Shown here piece by piece: positions 54,484-62,322 of a DNA stretch of 64,000 nt. Under the pieces are notes generated by a model, which saw nothing but the letters and a program-made list of their open reading frames with translations, did no database searches and was not told where the DNA came from. The position numbers were made by a program, and so were the translations under genes. Each line of letters begins with the position of its first letter. The first letter of the stretch is position 1. This DNA comes from Thermoanaerobaculales bacterium (GTDB taxonomy: Bacteria > Acidobacteriota > Thermoanaerobaculia > Thermoanaerobaculales > Sulfomarinibacteraceae), in NCBI GenBank assembly GCA_025456145.1, contig JALOLD010000020.1, forward strand, positions 18,939 to 82,938, read 5' to 3'.

Positions 54484-55407
54484 ATGGACATGGACGTGGT
54501 CTCGGTGATTCGATCGGCGCCCGCCTTCGTGGTCGTTCTCGCGGTCGGCACCTTTCTGGCCATGGCTGCGGTCGCGGTCGTCGCCGGGGTCGCCGCCGCC
54601 CGGACCGCAGCCGCGGTCGCCGCGACGCCGGTCCTGCCGATCGCGGGGGCTCCGGACGGCCCGTGTGCCGTCGAAGGTCGGGCGACCGCGGTCCCCGGCC
54701 TGCCCCTCTTGGCGCCGCTGACCCGACGTCGCTGCTGCTGGTACCGCGCCCGGGTCGAGAAGTTCGTTCCACGCACGCCCAACCGCTCCGCGACCTGGTC
54801 GGTGGTGCGCGAGGTGACCAGCGACGTGCCGTTCCTCGTCCGTGACGGCGGCGAGCTCTGCGCCGTGCACCCGGCCGGCGCCGAGGTGACGCCGACCCTG
54901 CGCAGCGTCTGGTATGGCCCGGGTCCGGTACCCGACGAGCGCGACCCGCCGTCCTTCCCCCCGGGCGCCGCCGGTTTCCTCAAGGTCGCCACCGGCGGTA
55001 CGCCCGGTCGGCGCTACCGCTACACCGAGGATTGGATCGCCGAGGGCGACCCGGTGTACGTGCTCGCCGAGATGGAGACCGCGGCGCCGCGGCCGTCGCC
55101 CTCCCAGCGGAGCCGGCGCCGGCCGGCGGATGCCGATGACGAGACCGGCGACCCGGTCGTCGACGAGGGCGCCGAGGTCGACGCCGACCAGGCGGCGCTC
55201 GACGCGATGCACGCTGCGGTGTCGGCGACGACCCCGCGCGCCCTGCGCCGGCATCGCCATTCCGGCGGCCGGTTCGTCATCGCCGCGGGGGCCAGCGGGG
55301 CCGAGCACCGGCGGCTGTCGGCGCTCGGGGCGAAGGCCGCCGTGCTGGTCGCGCTGGTGCCGCTGGCGGCGGCGGTCGGCCTCGCCTGGCTGCGCTGGGG
55401 CTCGTGA
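54484..55407 (+). CDS. membrane protein with GIDE domain
   Basis: 307 residues. It has an N-terminal membrane helix (about 12-38, FVVVLAVGTFLAMAAVAVVAGV) and a C-terminal one (AAVLVALVPLAAAVGLAWL). Between them is the GIDE/BAM pattern: PCAVEGRATAVPGLPLLAPLTRRRCCWYR, WSVVREVTSDVPFLVRDGGELCAV and YRYTEDWIAEGDPVYVLAEME. This domain is best known from the mitochondrial E3 ligase MULAN. Bacterial versions lack the RING finger, as here, and their role is unknown. The start has GGGAGGACGT upstream. An acidic stretch precedes the last helix. Confidence 0.85.
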   Translation: MDMDVVSVIRSAPAFVVVLAVGTFLAMAAVAVVAGVAAARTAAAVAATPVLPIAGAPDGPCAVEGRATAVPGLPLLAPLTRRRCCWYRARVEKFVPRTPNRSATWSVVREVTSDVPFLVRDGGELCAVHPAGAEVTPTLRSVWYGPGPVPDERDPPSFPPGAAGFLKVATGGTPGRRYRYTEDWIAEGDPVYVLAEMETAAPRPSPSQRSRRRPADADDETGDPVVDEGAEVDADQAALDAMHAAVSATTPRALRRHRHSGGRFVIAAGASGAEHRRLSALGAKAAVLVALVPLAAAVGLAWLRWGS

Positions 55408-55431
55408 TTCGAAGGGCGGCGGAGCGGCCTC

Positions 55432-58017
55432 TCAGTCCGCGGCGAGGACGCCGGCGATCGCCTCGGCCCGGGCCGAGGCGGCGTCGGCCTCGGCCGTGCG
55501 ACCGGCCCGCCGCAGGGTCTCGGCGAGGAGCTCGTGGCCCCACTGGGCGTCGGCGCTCTCGACGCCGCTGATCTCCTCGAGCGCCGCCAGGACCTCGCGC
55601 TGGAGCGTCTCGGCCTCGTCGAGCCGGCCCTGGGCGGCGATCGCCGTCGACAGGCTGCCCGCGGTCCACCAGTAGAACGGATGGCGGCGCCCGAGCGAGC
55701 GCTCGTAGTTGGCGAGGGCCTCCCGATACAGGCTCTCGGCGGTGGCGTGGTCGCCCCGCTTCGCGGCGACGACGCCGAGCCCGTTGAGGCACTTGCCGAC
55801 CTCGAAGTGGTCCGGGTCGACGGCGGTGAAGATCGCCAGCGCCTCGCGGCCGGCGGTCTCGGCCTCGTCGAGCCGGCCGTGGCTGACGAAGAAGTGGGCG
55901 AGCAGCTGGAGCGCCTGACCGGTCTGGACGTGGTGGTCGCCGAGGCTCCGGCGTCGGATCTCGAGGCTTCTGCGATACAGGGTCTCGGCCTCGTCGGTCT
56001 GGCCCCGCCGGTCGAGCAGCACCGCGAGGGAGAGGTAGCTCAGGGCGAGGTTCGGGTGGTCGGGGCCGAGGCTGCGCTCGAGGAGGCGCTGCGACTCACG
56101 GTAGGCCGTCTCGGCCTCGTCGAGCCGGCCGAGATCGTCGAGCAGCACCCCGAGGTTTCGCAGGTGCAGCGCGGACTCGATGTGCTCGGCGCCGAGCTCG
56201 CGCACGAAGACCTCGTACACCGCCCGCTCGAGGGCCTCGGCGGCGGCGCTCTGCTTTCGCCAGAACAGCACCTGGCCGAGGTCGCTGCGCACCCGGGCCG
56301 TGACCAGGGGTTCGGCCCGGGCGGCCTCGAGCGCCGCCAGCGAGCCCTCGAGCAGCTCCTGCGCCCCGTCGAGATCGCCCTGCTGGATCCGGATCGCGCC
56401 CAGGGTCGCCTCGGCGGTCGCTCGCGCCGCGGGCGCGGCCTCGCCGCGCAGCTCGAGGGCGAGCCTGGCCGAGCGCTCGGCCTCGTCGAGCGCCCCCAGA
56501 CCGGTCTCGATCCGGGCGACCGCCTCGAGCAGGTCGGCGCGCAGCTCGGGCTCGGTGACGAGCTCCGACTCGAGGCGCCGCGAGCCCTGCTCGAGCAGGT
56601 CGCGGGCGGTGATCGACGCGCCCCCGGACTGGAGCGGGTCGGCGACCTCGAAGAGGCTGATCAGGAACTGTTTGGTGTGCTCGGCGCGGCGCTGGCTCGC
56701 CGCCGAGGCGCGGGCGGCCGCGGCGGCCCGGTCGGCCTGCCAGAGCGCGCCGTAGAGCCCGCCCACCAGCGAGAGGACGGCGACGGCGGCGAGGGCGACG
56801 CCGAGCCGGTGGCGGCCGACGAAACGGCCCGCCCGGTACCACCGCGACTGTCGACGGGCCCGCACCGGCCGGCCCTCGAGATGGCGCACGAGGTCGTCGG
56901 CGAGCGCGCGGGCGGAGGTGTAGCGGCGTTCGGGCTGGCGCTCGAGGGCCCGCGCGACGATGGTCTCGAGATCGCCGGTCAGCCGTCGGGGCAGCCGTCG
57001 GGCGAGGCGCGGCGGCAGGCCGAGGCGCTCGAGGGCAGCGGCGTCGAGCCGGCGGGCCGCGGCGGTCAGCCGGACGCCGGTCTCGCGCTCGACGGCGGCG
57101 GCGAGAGCGGAGGCCGAGCCGATCGGGCGGCGATGGGGGAGGGTGCCGGTCAGCAGCTCGTGGAGCACCACTCCGAGGGAGTAGACATCGGTCGCGGTCG
57201 TGACCGGCTCGCCGAGGATCTGCTCCGGGGCGGCGTAGGCCGGGGTCAGGGGGCGCAGGTCGATGGCGGTGGCCTCCCCGTCGTCCTCGCCCTCGCCGAG
57301 CAGCTTGGCGATCCCGAAGTCGAGGAGCTTGATCTCGCCGTTCTCGGTCACCATGATGTTGGAGGGCTTGAGGTCACGGTGGACGACGAGCTGGCGGTGG
57401 GCCGAGTCGACCGCCTCGCAGGCCGCGACCATCAGCTGGATGCGGTCCTCGACCGCGAGCCCGGCCGCGCGGGCGTGCTCGGTGATCGGGCGGCCGTCGA
57501 CCTTTTCGAGCACGAAGTAGGGGCGGCCGTCGCCGGCGATCCCGCCGTCGAGCAGGCGGGCGATCCCGGGGTGGGTGAGACCGGCGAGGATCTGCCGCTC
57601 GCGGATGAAGCGGCGCCGGATCTCCACCGAGTCGACGCCGCGCTTGAGGAGCTTGAGCGCCACCGTGTGCCGGTACTGACCGTCGGCGCGGACCGCCTCC
57701 CACACCTCGCCCATGCCGCCTCGACCGAGCAGCGAGGTCAGCGACCACGGGCCGACCCGCTGACCCGAGATGGCGGGCCCGGGCGCGGCCTCGAGCCAGT
57801 CAGCGACCAGGTCCGGAGCGGCGACGGCGACCGGCACGTCGAGCAGCGGGCTCGGGGAGGCGTCGATGGCGAGCAGCCCCTCGACCTCGGCGGCGAGGGC
57901 AGCGTCGGATCGCGCGATCTCGGCCAGGCGGTCGGCGCGGGCGGTGGGCCCGAGCTCGGCCAGCTCGTCGAACAGGGCGCGAACCTCCCCGAATCGGTCG
58001 CTCTCGTGCCGGCTCAC
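55432..58017 (-). CDS. Hanks-type Ser/Thr protein kinase with TPR sensor region
   Basis: 861 residues. The kinase domain is complete: G-loop LLGRGGMGEVWEAV near 94, VALKLLKR near 117, HRDLKPSNIM near 211, LLDFGIAKLL near 234 and TPAYAAPEQILGE. One membrane helix (LGVALAAVAVLSLVGGLYGALW) near 405. About nine TPR units follow from ~480 (EAETAYRESQRLLERSLGPDHPNLA type), on the outer side of the membrane. The GTG 58017 start overlaps the sigma factor stop as GTGA. This sigma-kinase pairing is common in Acidobacteria and Planctomycetes, and the kinase may control the sigma factor. Confidence 0.95.
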   Translation of the reverse strand: MSRHESDRFGEVRALFDELAELGPTARADRLAEIARSDAALAAEVEGLLAIDASPSPLLDVPVAVAAPDLVADWLEAAPGPAISGQRVGPWSLTSLLGRGGMGEVWEAVRADGQYRHTVALKLLKRGVDSVEIRRRFIRERQILAGLTHPGIARLLDGGIAGDGRPYFVLEKVDGRPITEHARAAGLAVEDRIQLMVAACEAVDSAHRQLVVHRDLKPSNIMVTENGEIKLLDFGIAKLLGEGEDDGEATAIDLRPLTPAYAAPEQILGEPVTTATDVYSLGVVLHELLTGTLPHRRPIGSASALAAAVERETGVRLTAAARRLDAAALERLGLPPRLARRLPRRLTGDLETIVARALERQPERRYTSARALADDLVRHLEGRPVRARRQSRWYRAGRFVGRHRLGVALAAVAVLSLVGGLYGALWQADRAAAAARASAASQRRAEHTKQFLISLFEVADPLQSGGASITARDLLEQGSRRLESELVTEPELRADLLEAVARIETGLGALDEAERSARLALELRGEAAPAARATAEATLGAIRIQQGDLDGAQELLEGSLAALEAARAEPLVTARVRSDLGQVLFWRKQSAAAEALERAVYEVFVRELGAEHIESALHLRNLGVLLDDLGRLDEAETAYRESQRLLERSLGPDHPNLALSYLSLAVLLDRRGQTDEAETLYRRSLEIRRRSLGDHHVQTGQALQLLAHFFVSHGRLDEAETAGREALAIFTAVDPDHFEVGKCLNGLGVVAAKRGDHATAESLYREALANYERSLGRRHPFYWWTAGSLSTAIAAQGRLDEAETLQREVLAALEEISGVESADAQWGHELLAETLRRAGRTAEADAASARAEAIAGVLAAD

Positions 58018-58586
58018 GGTGGGTCCGCCGCCGTCGACATCTCGCGCAGCAGAAAGGCCCGCGCGAGCCGCCAGTGGTTCTTGACGGTGCGCCCGGTGAC
58101 GCCGCGCAGCTCGGCGACCTCCTCGACCGACAGCCCCGCGAAGAAGCGGAGCTCGACCAGGCGGGCGAGGTCCGGGTCGGCGCGCTCGAGGCGGAGCAAC
58201 GCCTGATCGAGGGCGAGCAGCTCGTCGCCGGGCGCCGCGACGCCGACGTCGACCCGGTCGAGGGTCAGGGCGACCGCGCCGAGGCCCCGCTTCCGACGGG
58301 TCCGCCGTCGCGACTGGTCGACCAGGACCTGGCGCATCGCCTGGGCGGCGAGGGCATAGAAGTGGGCCCGGTCGCGGGTCGACCAGGCGGCGCCGCGGCC
58401 GAGCTTGAGATAGGCCTCGTGGACCAGCCCGGTGGTGTCGAGGGTCTCGTACCGCGGCGCGCCCCGCAGCTGCCGTCTGGCGATCCGTCGGAGCTCGTCG
58501 TAGACCCGCTCGAACAGCCGCTCGCCGGCGGCGTCGTCACCGCCCTCGGCGGCGCGCAGGAGCGCGGAGATGTCGTCCGGCTGCAC
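58014..58586 (-). CDS. ECF-type RNA polymerase sigma factor
   Basis: 190 residues from GTG 58586. Sigma region 2 is ERVYDELRRIARRQL to YETLDTTGLVHEAYLKL, followed by HFYALAAQAMRQVLVDQSRRR. Region 4 is LSVEEVAELRGVTGRTVKNHWRLARAFL. This matches the TIGR02999-type ECF group that co-occurs with Ser/Thr kinases. No anti-sigma factor lies nearby, so the overlapping kinase gene is the likely regulator. The 184 bp upstream, facing the FG-GAP-like gene, shows no further gene. Confidence 0.93.
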   Translation of the reverse strand: MQPDDISALLRAAEGGDDAAGERLFERVYDELRRIARRQLRGAPRYETLDTTGLVHEAYLKLGRGAAWSTRDRAHFYALAAQAMRQVLVDQSRRRTRRKRGLGAVALTLDRVDVGVAAPGDELLALDQALLRLERADPDLARLVELRFFAGLSVEEVAELRGVTGRTVKNHWRLARAFLLREMSTAADPP

Positions 58587-58770
58587 GTGCGGGTTGTCCT
58601 CAGCGGTCGATTGTAGCTCCGATCCCCGGCCGCCCGGCAAGCCTCCGGCCGGCCATCCCCCCGGCGGACGCCGGCCCGCCCGGGCCAACGGTCTTTCCCC
58701 TTTTCCCGCCGATGGCGTGATCGTCCTCAGAGAGACAGCGTCACCGGCAACGGACGCCCGAGGAGGCACC

Positions 58771-60129
58771 ATGAAGATCGAGGTTCGCAGCGGAAACGGT
58801 TGGATGCGATGGGTGGGCACGCTCCTGGTCGGGGTGGCCGCGACGGCAGCGGTGCTGACCACGGGGAGCGGCGAGGCCGCCGAGGACGCCCGGTTGGTGG
58901 CCTCGGACGGCACCGTCGGGATACGCTTTGGACGGGCTGCCGCCGCCTCCGGCGAGGCAGTGTTCGTCGGCTCCCAGGACCAGGAGGTGGCCGGCGTGAC
59001 CAACCGCGGCGCCGTCTATGTGTACGTCGAGCCGACGGGGGGCTGGGAGGGGACCCTCACCGAGATCGCCACCCTCGAGCCGAGCGACTCCTGCCGGTTC
59101 TTCGGCGCCGCGGTCGCTGCCTGGGGAGACCATGTCGCCGTGGCGTCGTTGGCGTCTCCGCAGCACGGTCTGCCCGGCGCGGTCTACGTGTTCGAGCGGC
59201 CCCCCTCGGGCTGGACCGGGACGGTGAACGAGGTCGCCAAGCTCACCTCTCAGACGACGAGCTTCGGCGACAGCTTCGGCCACTCGATCGCCATGACCGA
59301 GGACACGATCGCCGTCGGCGCGCCCTTTTACGGAGTCGGCGGGGGGGTCTATGTGTACAGCCGGCCGCCGGGGGGCTGGCAGGGGGACCTGGTCGAGGAC
59401 GCCGTTGCAACCGCCTCCGCGGGGCAGTCCACCGACTCACTCGGTACATCGGTCGCGATCGGCGGTGCGACGCTCGCCGCCGGCGCGCCCAACAACGGCG
59501 CCCGGACCGGAGAGGTCTACCTGTTCGAACGTCCGCCGGGGGGATGGGCCGGAATGGTCAGCGAGAGCGCCCGCCTGACCGCGGACGGGGGAGAGCTCGC
59601 GAACTTCCTCGGTCGGTCGGTCGCCGTGACCCCGGCGGGGGTTCTCGCGGGCGCCCCGCGAGCGACGGTGGCGGCGGTACAAGAGGGTGCGGTGCTGTTT
59701 TTCGCGACCCCGCCGGGCGGCTTCAGCGGCGAGCACACGGAGACCGCGCGCCTGGTCAAGTCGACCCCGGGCGGCGGCGCCCTGTTCATCGGGAACAGCC
59801 TCGCGGTCGATGGCGGGTGGGTGGTCGCCGGAACCGATCAGCCGACCGGCGGCATCGGTCGCGGTCTGGTCTTCGACATGTGGTCGGCGCCGTCGACACC
59901 GACGATCACCGAGTCGTTCGTCCTGGTCGGCTCGGGCTCGACGTCGTTCGACCTCTTCGGGTGGGCGGTCGCGGTCGCCGGCGAAACCGTGGTCGTCACC
60001 GCTCCCCAGAAGACGGTCGGCGGGAACTCCGCCCAGGGCGAGGCCGCCGTGTTCGACGGGATCGGGAGGATCTTCAGGGACGGCTTCGAGGGGGGTACCA
60101 CCCTCGCCTGGAGCGTGACCGAGCCGTGA
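58771..60129 (+). CDS. exported FG-GAP-like repeat protein with DGFESG tail
   Basis: 452 residues from ATG 58771 (GAGGAGG upstream). The signal peptide MRWVGTLLVGVAATAAVLTTGSGEA is followed by about seven ~55-residue repeats with FGRAAAASGEAVFVGSQDQ, SFGHSIAMTEDTIAVGAPFYG and GAVYVFERPPSGWTGTVNEVAKL. Each repeat pairs a G-x-S-V-A-x-x-G strand with an AVYVFERPPGGW strand, as in integrin-like FG-GAP propellers. No enzyme motif. It ends RIFRDGFEGGTTLAWSVTEP, the shared exported-protein tail. Confidence 0.88.
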   Translation: MKIEVRSGNGWMRWVGTLLVGVAATAAVLTTGSGEAAEDARLVASDGTVGIRFGRAAAASGEAVFVGSQDQEVAGVTNRGAVYVYVEPTGGWEGTLTEIATLEPSDSCRFFGAAVAAWGDHVAVASLASPQHGLPGAVYVFERPPSGWTGTVNEVAKLTSQTTSFGDSFGHSIAMTEDTIAVGAPFYGVGGGVYVYSRPPGGWQGDLVEDAVATASAGQSTDSLGTSVAIGGATLAAGAPNNGARTGEVYLFERPPGGWAGMVSESARLTADGGELANFLGRSVAVTPAGVLAGAPRATVAAVQEGAVLFFATPPGGFSGEHTETARLVKSTPGGGALFIGNSLAVDGGWVVAGTDQPTGGIGRGLVFDMWSAPSTPTITESFVLVGSGSTSFDLFGWAVAVAGETVVVTAPQKTVGGNSAQGEAAVFDGIGRIFRDGFEGGTTLAWSVTEP

Positions 60130-60165
60130 TCCGGAGGCCGGCGTCGCCGAGCTGGGGGTTTCGAG

Positions 60166-60212
60166 CCGGCCGTGAACGACCCGTCGACGCAACAGGGTGG
60201 GCCGGTGCCGCT
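60166..60212 (+). repeat. short repeat shared with 52992-53036, copy 2
   Basis: Begins GGCCGTGAACGACCCGTCGA, about 37 bp after the stop of the FG-GAP-like gene, and runs through GGGTGGGCCGGTGCCG. See the copy at 52992. Confidence 0.75.
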
Positions 60213-60232
60213 GCCGATGTCGCGGCGCCGGC

Positions 60233-61480
60233 TCACTCCGCCGCGGGGACGGGCTCGACGGGCGCCGCTGCGGGAGGGGCGAGCGCCGACCGCTCGGGCG
60301 GGCGACGCCCGATGCGGCGGATCGCATTGACCAGGCTGACCAGGGTCAGGAACGCCACGTGGCGGTTCATGATCTTCCCATAGGTCATGATGTCGGGGGT
60401 CGGACACTCCTCGCAGACCAGCCCGGTCGGCTCGTCTCGGCGGCCGGCGAAGCGGTCGCGGATCGCGACGAAGCTCGGGTTGTTGACGACGTCCATGTAC
60501 CTGACCGCGGTCGGCGGGTCGCCCGGCGCCTCGAGGTCGCCGAAGTCGTGCGCCTTCTCGAACACGGCGCAGCACGGGGCGACACCGCCGTCGGGGTTGA
60601 CGGCGCTCGAGACGTAGTGCCAGTCGCACCGCTTGCGGATCTCGACCGGCCGGTCAGGGTCGACGTACTCGGGGTGCGAGGGGTGGTACCGGTTGTAGGC
60701 CGGGTCGGTCGCGGCCCACGAGCGGGCCTCTTCGTCGTCCGCCTCGGACAGGTGGAACTGGCTGTCGCCGAGGTAGGGCGAGCCGAGGACGAACCGGTCG
60801 ACACCGATCTCCTCGGCCATCTCGCGGGCCCGGTCGATCTCGTGCTCGTTGAACCGGAAGACGTAGAACCTCCAGATGATCGTCGGCCGGGGGCTGCCGA
60901 GCTCGCTCTTCGCCCGCACCAGGCGGCGCAGGTTCTCGACCGCCAGCTCGAAGTTCCCCCGGCGGCGGTACCGGGCGTACGGCTCCTGGCTGGCGCCGTC
61001 GAGCGAGCAGATCAGCTCGCCGAGGCCCGATCGGACGAGCCGTCGCGCCCGCTCGTCGGTCAGGGGGAGGCTGAGGTTCGAGCTCATCGCGGTCATGATC
61101 CCCTTGGCGGTGGCGATCTCGATCATGTCCTCGAGGTGCTTGTTGAGCAGCGGCTCGCCCCAGTTGTAGAAGTCCAGGAAAAAGAGCTCGTCGCCGATCT
61201 CCTCCATCAGGTGCTCGAAGATGTGGAGCCGGGCCCGGCTCCGGTCCCGGTCCTGGATGCCGAGCCCGGTCGGGCAGAGCGGGCAGCGGAGCTGGCAGAC
61301 ATTCGTCGGGTCGAAGGTCAGCTTGAGCGGCTTGGCCCGGATGGTCGAGGTCTGCCGCCACATCTCCCAGTTGGCCCGCGCCCAGTTGACGTAGGCGGCG
61401 GCCGGCTTCAGCGGTGGCGCGATCGGCGCCAACGTCCGGTAACGATCGCGAGCACGTCGCCAGCCCTCTGCGATTCCCAT
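60233..61480 (-). CDS. radical SAM protein with SPASM-like C-terminus
   Basis: 415 residues from ATG 61480; GAGGTG lies six bases upstream, and the in-frame ATG 61486 is too close to it. The radical SAM cluster motif CQLRCPLC (CxxxCxxC) is near residues 60-68, with DPTNV just ahead and FYNWGEPLLNKH as the GGE-like motif. The SPASM-like part has CDWHYVSSAVNPDGGVAPCC and CEECPTPD, enough Cys for an extra cluster. The family modifies peptides or small molecules. No precursor peptide or other pathway gene is adjacent, so the substrate is unknown. Confidence 0.9.
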   Translation of the reverse strand: MGIAEGWRRARDRYRTLAPIAPPLKPAAAYVNWARANWEMWRQTSTIRAKPLKLTFDPTNVCQLRCPLCPTGLGIQDRDRSRARLHIFEHLMEEIGDELFFLDFYNWGEPLLNKHLEDMIEIATAKGIMTAMSSNLSLPLTDERARRLVRSGLGELICSLDGASQEPYARYRRRGNFELAVENLRRLVRAKSELGSPRPTIIWRFYVFRFNEHEIDRAREMAEEIGVDRFVLGSPYLGDSQFHLSEADDEEARSWAATDPAYNRYHPSHPEYVDPDRPVEIRKRCDWHYVSSAVNPDGGVAPCCAVFEKAHDFGDLEAPGDPPTAVRYMDVVNNPSFVAIRDRFAGRRDEPTGLVCEECPTPDIMTYGKIMNRHVAFLTLVSLVNAIRRIGRRPPERSALAPPAAAPVEPVPAAE

Positions 61481-61704
61481 GGGCATCACCTCGTCCCGTG
61501 AACCGACAATCGGGGGCCGCGCAGGGCAGGTTCGGGGGGGCTCTCCGCGGGGAGCTCCCTGGTCCAACCCGGGCCGTGCACCGGTCTCGGACGTCGGATT
61601 TTCTTTGCTGTCGAAGCTACAACCGCACCTCGGGCCGCTTTATTCGCGCTGTCGGTCCGGCCATCAGGCTGGGGCGGTTCGAGAGCCGGGCTCGCGGCGG
61701 CCCG

Positions 61705-62238
61705 CTATCTGAACCACCCCGGCCGCGCGCCCTGCTTCCTCGCCTCGCGGATCAGCCGCGACAGCTCGGCCTGCTCCCGCCGGACCTCGGCCTCGGCGAG
61801 CTCGAGCTTTGTCTTCGCCGCGTCGATTCGGGCAAGAGCTCGGGCGTCGAGGCGGCCGCGCCCGAGGCGGTCGATCTCGGTCTCGACGGCGGCGCGGCGC
61901 GCCTCGAGCCGGGCGACCACGGCGCTCTGCGAGAGCACGGCGCGCCGCCACCTCTCGCGGAGCTTGGGGTCGACCCGCTCGACGCCGGCTGGGTCGGCGA
62001 GGTCGGCCACCGTCGTCTCGAGCACGGTGACGACGGCGCCGTCGGCGAGGGCCGAGAGGTTGGCGTCGGTGATGACGATCGGTCCGGCGCCGCGGGCCCG
62101 GGTCAGCTCGGTCCGGCTCGCCAGCTCGGCGAGAGTCCCCGGAGGAGGGCTGGGGTGGGGCGGCGGCTCGACGGCCGAGACGACGGTCGCGGCGAGCGCG
62201 GCGCCGATGGCGACGATGATGTGGGAAGAGTGATCCAT
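61705..62238 (-). CDS. small exported coiled-coil protein
   Basis: 177 residues from ATG 62238 (AAAGGA upstream). Signal peptide HIIVAIGAALAATVVSAV. The first mature part resembles a small beta segment (AGPIVITDANLSALADGAVVTVLETTVADL). Residues ~110-165 are a charged, heptad-like helix (ARLEARRAAVETEIDRLGRG, KTKLELAEAEVRREQAELSRL), probably a coiled coil. No family recognised. It is transcribed the same way as, and lies 84 bp downstream of, the sigma-54/Fe-S fusion gene. Confidence 0.8.
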   Translation of the reverse strand: MDHSSHIIVAIGAALAATVVSAVEPPPHPSPPPGTLAELASRTELTRARGAGPIVITDANLSALADGAVVTVLETTVADLADPAGVERVDPKLRERWRRAVLSQSAVVARLEARRAAVETEIDRLGRGRLDARALARIDAAKTKLELAEAEVRREQAELSRLIREARKQGARPGWFR

Positions 62239-62322
62239 GCCGGAGTCCTTTCCGGCGTGGACGGGATGGAGGGAGTGTACCGATCGGATCGTCCTCGCGC
62301 AAGGGCAACGGCGCGGCGGTGC

